Shown piece by piece: positions 60,976 through 64,000 of a stretch of DNA of 64,000 nt; positions within the stretch are counted from its first letter, which is position 1; every line of letters begins with the position of its first letter. The DNA comes from DATATV01 sp035551355 (GTDB lineage Bacteria; Actinomycetota; Actinomycetes; Mycobacteriales; Pseudonocardiaceae). A program made the translations under genes and the position numbers. The notes under the pieces were generated by a model that worked only from the letters and a program-made list of their open reading frames with translations, did not search any database and was not told the origin of the DNA. The stretch spans positions 51,363-115,362 of the forward strand of contig DASZNF010000144.1 of the NCBI GenBank assembly GCA_035551355.1, read 5' to 3'.

Positions 60976-61677
60976 TCAGTCGCGCCCCTGCCAGGTGCAC
61001 ACGCAGGCTTCGTTGCCCTCCGGGTCGGCCAGAATCCAGAACGCCGGGGCCTCCGCGTCCGACCGCAGGACGCCGCCGGCCGCCAGGGTGTCGCGGATTC
61101 GAGTGCCTGCTTCGTCGTGCGGCACCGAGACGTCGAAGTGAATGCGGTTGCGTTGCGGTCGTGGCCGGTCCATCTGCTGGAACCACAACGTCGGCCCCTG
61201 ACCGAGCGGATCGATCAGCCCGTTGGGCGCCTCGGCGTCCGGATTTTCGTCCACATAGGACAGTACTGCCTTCCAGAACGGCCGCACCGCGGGGATGTCC
61301 AGTGCGTCGATGGCGATTTCCAGGGCCTGCGCCGACCGATGGGTCCCGGCCGCGGCCATGCGCAGACCGAGCTGCGCGGCCACCGCGCTCAGCCGGCGGG
61401 CGAGGGCGACATCGCGACCGGTGACCACGCCCGGGCGGGTGGCCAGCGTGAGCAGCGCATGATCGGGCCGGAGGTCGATGGCGAGATGATCACCGGCGTC
61501 GCCTTCGCCTTCCTCGCCCAGCAGCCGGCTCGCCAACTCGGCCGACCGGGCCGGCGAGGGCACGGTGACACAGGTCTGCAGGGCGCCGAGGATGTGCCGC
61601 CAGCCGAGGTCGCTGACGGCGTCGGAGGCCTGCTGCCGGCTCAGCGGCTGGTCGTCGGCGAATTCGCTGGGTTGCAT
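60976..61677 (-). CDS. DCoH-like plus VOC (glyoxalase) fusion protein
   Basis: A 233-residue two-domain protein. Residues 1-115 follow the pterin-4a-carbinolamine dehydratase (DCoH) pattern: LSRQQASDAVSDLGWRHILG, then TVPSPARSAELASRLL and a segment with LTLATRPGVVTGRDVALARR. However, the catalytic His-His-Pro is replaced (DHLAID), so dehydratase activity is unlikely. Residues 120-233 are a VOC/glyoxalase domain (IDALDIPAVRPFWKAVL, GPTLWFQQMD, NRIHFDVSVPHDEA and FWILADPEGNEACVC) with potential metal ligands. Such fusions occur in actinobacteria with unknown roles. Start at 61677 by GATGCT and leaderless-like spacing; 61689 is an alternative. Confidence 0.82.
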   Translation of the reverse strand: MQPSEFADDQPLSRQQASDAVSDLGWRHILGALQTCVTVPSPARSAELASRLLGEEGEGDAGDHLAIDLRPDHALLTLATRPGVVTGRDVALARRLSAVAAQLGLRMAAAGTHRSAQALEIAIDALDIPAVRPFWKAVLSYVDENPDAEAPNGLIDPLGQGPTLWFQQMDRPRPQRNRIHFDVSVPHDEAGTRIRDTLAAGGVLRSDAEAPAFWILADPEGNEACVCTWQGRD

Positions 61678-61921
61678 GACCGCGAGCATCGCACCGGGCG
61701 CTGACACTTTCGAAGACCGGCGGATGGCCAGGAACTCCCGGAATGGAGTTCTTCTGCCATACACCGGGGCTGACGCAAGCAGGGTGACGTCGCCCAGGCG
61801 GTCGCGATCACGAGGTCGATTCGCCCCGCCTTGCGCGCTCTCGCTTCCGGTGTACTTTCGGACCGAAAGGTGCACGCTCAGCAGCCGACCGTGCGGACCA
61901 GTCAGTCGATGCGCAAAGCGT

Positions 61922-62287
61922 TCAGCGCAGCCAGCCGTAGGCGGTCTGGCGGGAGATGCCCAGGGCCTTCGCCATCGCGCTGATCTCCAGTCCGCCCGCC
62001 TTGCCCTCGGTCAGCAGTTCCCGCTGCCGGGCGTGCAGCGCCTCGATCTCGATCGCGACCTCCCGCATCCGGGAGAGCAACTCCTCGGCTTCGACGCCCG
62101 CCCCTGCGCGGGAGTGGCCAGCGCCGGGGCGTGGGAACGCGCGAACCTCCTCGGCGTCCCAGCGTTTCGTCGCGCCCGCACCGGGCAGCGGTTTGGGCGC
62201 CTGACCCCGAGACACGTAGCCAAGCCAGGTCGGCGTCTTCACGCCCCACGCCGCGGCGCACTCCGCGCTGGTCCAGGTCTCCGACAC
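61922..62287 (-). CDS. helix-turn-helix DNA-binding protein, MerR/excisionase-like
   Basis: A 121-residue protein with two DNA-binding-like elements. The N-terminal SAECAAAWGVKTPTWLGYVS with WDAEEVRAF resembles the winged helix of MerR/excisionase proteins; the middle (EAEELLSRMREVAIEIEALH) is a coiled coil; the C-terminal ISAMAKALGISRQTAYGWLR is a resolvase-like helix-turn-helix. This is seen in small actinobacterial regulators. The GTG at 62287 follows TACGCT at leaderless spacing. Targets are unknown. Confidence 0.75.
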   Translation of the reverse strand: MSETWTSAECAAAWGVKTPTWLGYVSRGQAPKPLPGAGATKRWDAEEVRAFPRPGAGHSRAGAGVEAEELLSRMREVAIEIEALHARQRELLTEGKAGGLEISAMAKALGISRQTAYGWLR

Positions 62288-62346
62288 GATCACCAAGCGT
62301 AGGCCCGGTCGCCGGCCGCTTCAGGATCGGACCAGCAGAGCGCGAG

Positions 62347-62718
62347 CTACTGGTGGGACCGGCGGTTGGCGTTGATCTGCTCGTGGTTGGCCATCGCCCA
62401 CTCGGCCAGCGCCATCACCCGCGGCAGCAGGGTCCGGCCCAGCTCGGTCAACTCGTACTCGACCCGCGGCGGCACCTCGGCGTACGCGGTGCGCGCGATC
62501 AGACCGTCTTCGACCAGGTGTTTGAGCGTCAGCGTGAGCATTCGCTGCGAGATGCCGACGACCGACTCGGCCAGCTCGCCGAACCGGAGCGGACCGCTGC
62601 GCAGGGTGCCGATGACCAGCATGCTCCATTTGTCGCCGATCCGGTCCAGCACCTCGCGGACCGCGCCACCGTGCGGAATCTGCGTCGGACAGCCCGTCCT
62701 CTTTGTGACCTGCGCCAT
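62347..62718 (-). CDS. HxlR-family regulator
   Basis: A 123-residue winged-helix HxlR protein. It has Cys9 (RTGCPTQI) near the N terminus, then VLDRIGDKWSMLVIGTLRSG, RFGELAESVVGISQRMLTLT with the recognition helix, DGLIARTAYAEVPPRVEYEL in the wing, and a dimerising C-terminal helix. In this family the N-terminal cysteine often senses electrophiles or oxidants. It is divergent from a DoxX-like gene, the common target of such regulators, and its ATG has GGAGG upstream. Confidence 0.94.
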   Translation of the reverse strand: MAQVTKRTGCPTQIPHGGAVREVLDRIGDKWSMLVIGTLRSGPLRFGELAESVVGISQRMLTLTLKHLVEDGLIARTAYAEVPPRVEYELTELGRTLLPRVMALAEWAMANHEQINANRRSHQ

Positions 62719-62739
62719 ATCCGAGCCTCCTTTCCTGGA

Positions 62740-62755
62740 CACATACATCGATGTG
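62740..62755. promoter_or_regulatory. HxlR-type operator candidate
   Basis: CACAT-ACATCG-ATGTG (62740-62755) is an inverted repeat with the perfect core ACATCGATGT (62745-62754). It lies 22 bp from the HxlR start, in the divergent promoter shared with the DoxX-like gene, and probably binds HxlR. Confidence 0.55.
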
Positions 62756-62824
62756 CCTTTTGCACCCACCACCACACGCACAGATCATCAGGCTACGCAC
62801 AAGTGGTAAGGATTGGGGCATACG

Positions 62825-63193
62825 GTGAACATCGCACTGTGGATCGTCCAGGGATTGCTCGCGGCGGTCTACCTCGCCGCCGGTGGGCTCAAGGTCGCGC
62901 GGCCGCGCGAGCAGCTGGTCGCCTCGGGCAATTTCGACTGGATGAAGGACACCTCGGACGCCGGGGTGAAGGCGGTCGGACTGGTGGAGATCCTCGGCGC
63001 GCTCGGCCTGATTCTGCCCTGGCTGACCGGGATCGCCCCGATTCTCACCCCGATCGCCGCGGTCGGACTGGTCGCGGTGCAGATCGGGGCACTACGGGTG
63101 CACCTGGGCCGCAACGAACACCAGCCGGTGCCGGTCAACGTGCTTCTGCTGTTGCTGGCCGCTTTCGTCGCCGTCGGCCGCTTTCTCGGCTGA
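62825..63193 (+). CDS. DoxX-like membrane protein
   Basis: A 122-residue protein with four predicted membrane helices: a first span ALWIVQGLLAAVYLAAGGLK, VEILGALGLILPWLTGIAPI, then TPIAAVGLVAVQIGALRVHL and VLLLLLAAFVAVGRFL. This is the DoxX fold, which in some systems forms a membrane partner for quinol-linked or thiosulfate oxidation and detoxification. The GTG start follows GGGG at six bases; a TTG 12 bases upstream is a less likely start. It is divergent from HxlR, which probably represses it. Confidence 0.88.
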   Translation: MNIALWIVQGLLAAVYLAAGGLKVARPREQLVASGNFDWMKDTSDAGVKAVGLVEILGALGLILPWLTGIAPILTPIAAVGLVAVQIGALRVHLGRNEHQPVPVNVLLLLLAAFVAVGRFLG

Positions 63194-63253
63194 TCCGGCG
63201 TAGGCCCCATGGACGCTTGACAGGGTGATCGCGGCCCGGTTGACTCGACCGCG

Positions 63254-63267
63254 AGAGAGCGCTCTCT
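63254..63267. promoter_or_regulatory. LacI/CebR-type box AGAGAGCGCTCTCT
   Basis: A perfect 14-bp palindrome lies 52 bp before the start of the secreted glucanase gene. It has the GAGCGCTC core of the boxes bound by sugar-responsive LacI regulators such as CebR in actinobacteria, implying induction by a sugar or glucan fragment. Confidence 0.75.
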
Positions 63268-63319
63268 GACTCGTTCGACGGAATCTCGTTCAACGAAGAT
63301 CGGGAAAGAGAGACGACAC

Positions 63320-64000
63320 ATGAGAACGACCCTGTTGCGCGCCCTGGTGCCGCCGATCGCGTTGGCCGGACTGGTGCTGTTACCCGCGCCCGCGACCAGC
63401 GCGCCGAACGCGCCCACTGCCCACAGCGCTGCGCAGACCGCGTTACCCGAGGCCGGCTGGACCGCCAGTTCGAACACGAACCCGGCGGCCGCCGACGCTC
63501 CGGCCAACGCCATCGACGGCAACCCCAACACCCGGTTCAGCTCGGATGCCGTGCAGGCGCCGGGCATGTGGTTCCAAGTGGACATGGGCTCGGCCCAGTC
63601 GTTCGACCAGCTCGAGATGGACGCCACCGACTGGCCCGGCGACTACGCGGTCGGCTACAACGTCGAGGTCTCCACCAACGGCAGCACGTTCACCAGCGTG
63701 GCCACCGGCAGCGGCAGCGCCAATCCGGAGATCGTCGGTTTCACCGCGCAGACCGCCCGCTACATCCGGGTGGTGCTGACCGCCGCGAGCAGCGTCCCGT
63801 GGTGGTCGATCGGGCAGTTCACCGTCTTCACCGGCAGCGGCACCGGCACCTCCGGCTCGGGCGCGCCGCCGGACTCGTTCTGGGGCGACACCACCAGCAT
63901 CCCCGCCGCGAAGAACATCCTGGAAATCAAGATCATCAACCAAACCAACGGCCAATACCCCGACAACCAGGTCTACTGGAACTTCAACGGCACCACCCAA
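63320..64000 (+). CDS. secreted GH64-like beta-1,3-glucanase with discoidin domain (incomplete)
   Basis: 227 codons are visible and the gene runs past the edge. A signal peptide (MRTTLLRALV and a hydrophobic core ending PATSA) is followed by an F5/8 type C (discoidin, CBM32-like) domain from about residue 40 to 165: EAGWTASSNTNPAAADAPAN, AIDGNPNTRFSS, FDQLEMDATDWPGDYA and YIRVVLTAASS. After a Gly/Ser/Thr linker, a segment begins SFWGDTTSIPAAKNILEIKI followed by NQTNGQYPDNQVYWNFNG, the typical start of GH64 beta-1,3-glucanases. It should be exported and attack fungal or plant beta-1,3-glucan. The LacI-type box upstream suggests sugar-dependent control. Confidence 0.85.
   Translation, partial: MRTTLLRALVPPIALAGLVLLPAPATSAPNAPTAHSAAQTALPEAGWTASSNTNPAAADAPANAIDGNPNTRFSSDAVQAPGMWFQVDMGSAQSFDQLEMDATDWPGDYAVGYNVEVSTNGSTFTSVATGSGSANPEIVGFTAQTARYIRVVLTAASSVPWWSIGQFTVFTGSGTGTSGSGAPPDSFWGDTTSIPAAKNILEIKIINQTNGQYPDNQVYWNFNGTTQ

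Overview
The window is 64 kb of GC-rich, densely packed DNA with the look of a filamentous or mycolate-group actinomycete (Pseudonocardiales/Mycobacteriales; inference). Support for this is the coenzyme F420-type luciferase-like oxidoreductases, a KshB-like reductase, ESX/WXG-type secreted proteins, frequent GTG starts, ATGA and TGATG gene overlaps, and leaderless promoters (TAnnnT followed 6-7 nt later by the start codon). I see no tRNA, rRNA, CRISPR array, transposase or phage gene.

Region 1 (1-24.6 kb) is a large catabolic island for an unidentified, probably branched or cyclic, substrate handled as CoA thioesters. It holds a two-chain B12 acyl-CoA mutase, a thiolase, two pairs of acyl-CoA dehydrogenases, an aldehyde dehydrogenase, two short-chain dehydrogenases, two F420-type monooxygenase/dehydrogenase genes, a P450 with its ferredoxin, a KshB-like reductase, two 3-hydroxyisobutyrate dehydrogenase homologues, an enoyl-CoA hydratase, a MoxR/VWA chaperone pair, a thiolase-crotonase fusion and a CoA-transferase-like protein. 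A TetR regulator at 17648-18256 sits in the middle. A 15-bp inverted repeat, GAGAATATCATTCTC, lies beside its own gene, and recognisable relatives lie in nearly every divergent promoter of the island, so this looks like one locally controlled regulon.

Region 2 (24.7-33.4 kb) holds a small helical protein, a glutathione peroxidase, and a second catabolic set: MHS-type transporter, LacI regulator, amidohydrolase, FAD amine oxidase, MmgE/PrpD protein and alpha/beta hydrolase. Both promoters of the second set carry the palindrome TGTAACTAGTTACA.

Region 3 (33.4-40.2 kb) has three ESX-type secreted proteins without secretion machinery, a small S4 RNA-binding protein, a two-component system and a multi-spanning membrane protein.

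Region 4 (40.2-54.8 kb) is a polyunsaturated-fatty-acid-synthase-like ('secondary lipid') operon, transcribed on the minus strand as PfaD-like enoyl reductase, PfaA-like KS-AT-ACP-KR-DH with only one ACP, PfaC-like KS-CLF-AT-DH-DH, and an exported serine hydrolase. Its last three genes overlap by ATGA. This is the most likely source of a new natural product in the window.

Region 5 (55-64 kb) contains a TetR-controlled quinone-reductase/SDR pair, assorted single genes (DUF302, YchJ, YegP, DUF4185, SnoaL, RibD-like, DCoH-VOC fusion, an HTH protein), an HxlR/DoxX divergent pair, and the start of a secreted GH64-type glucanase behind a LacI-type box.
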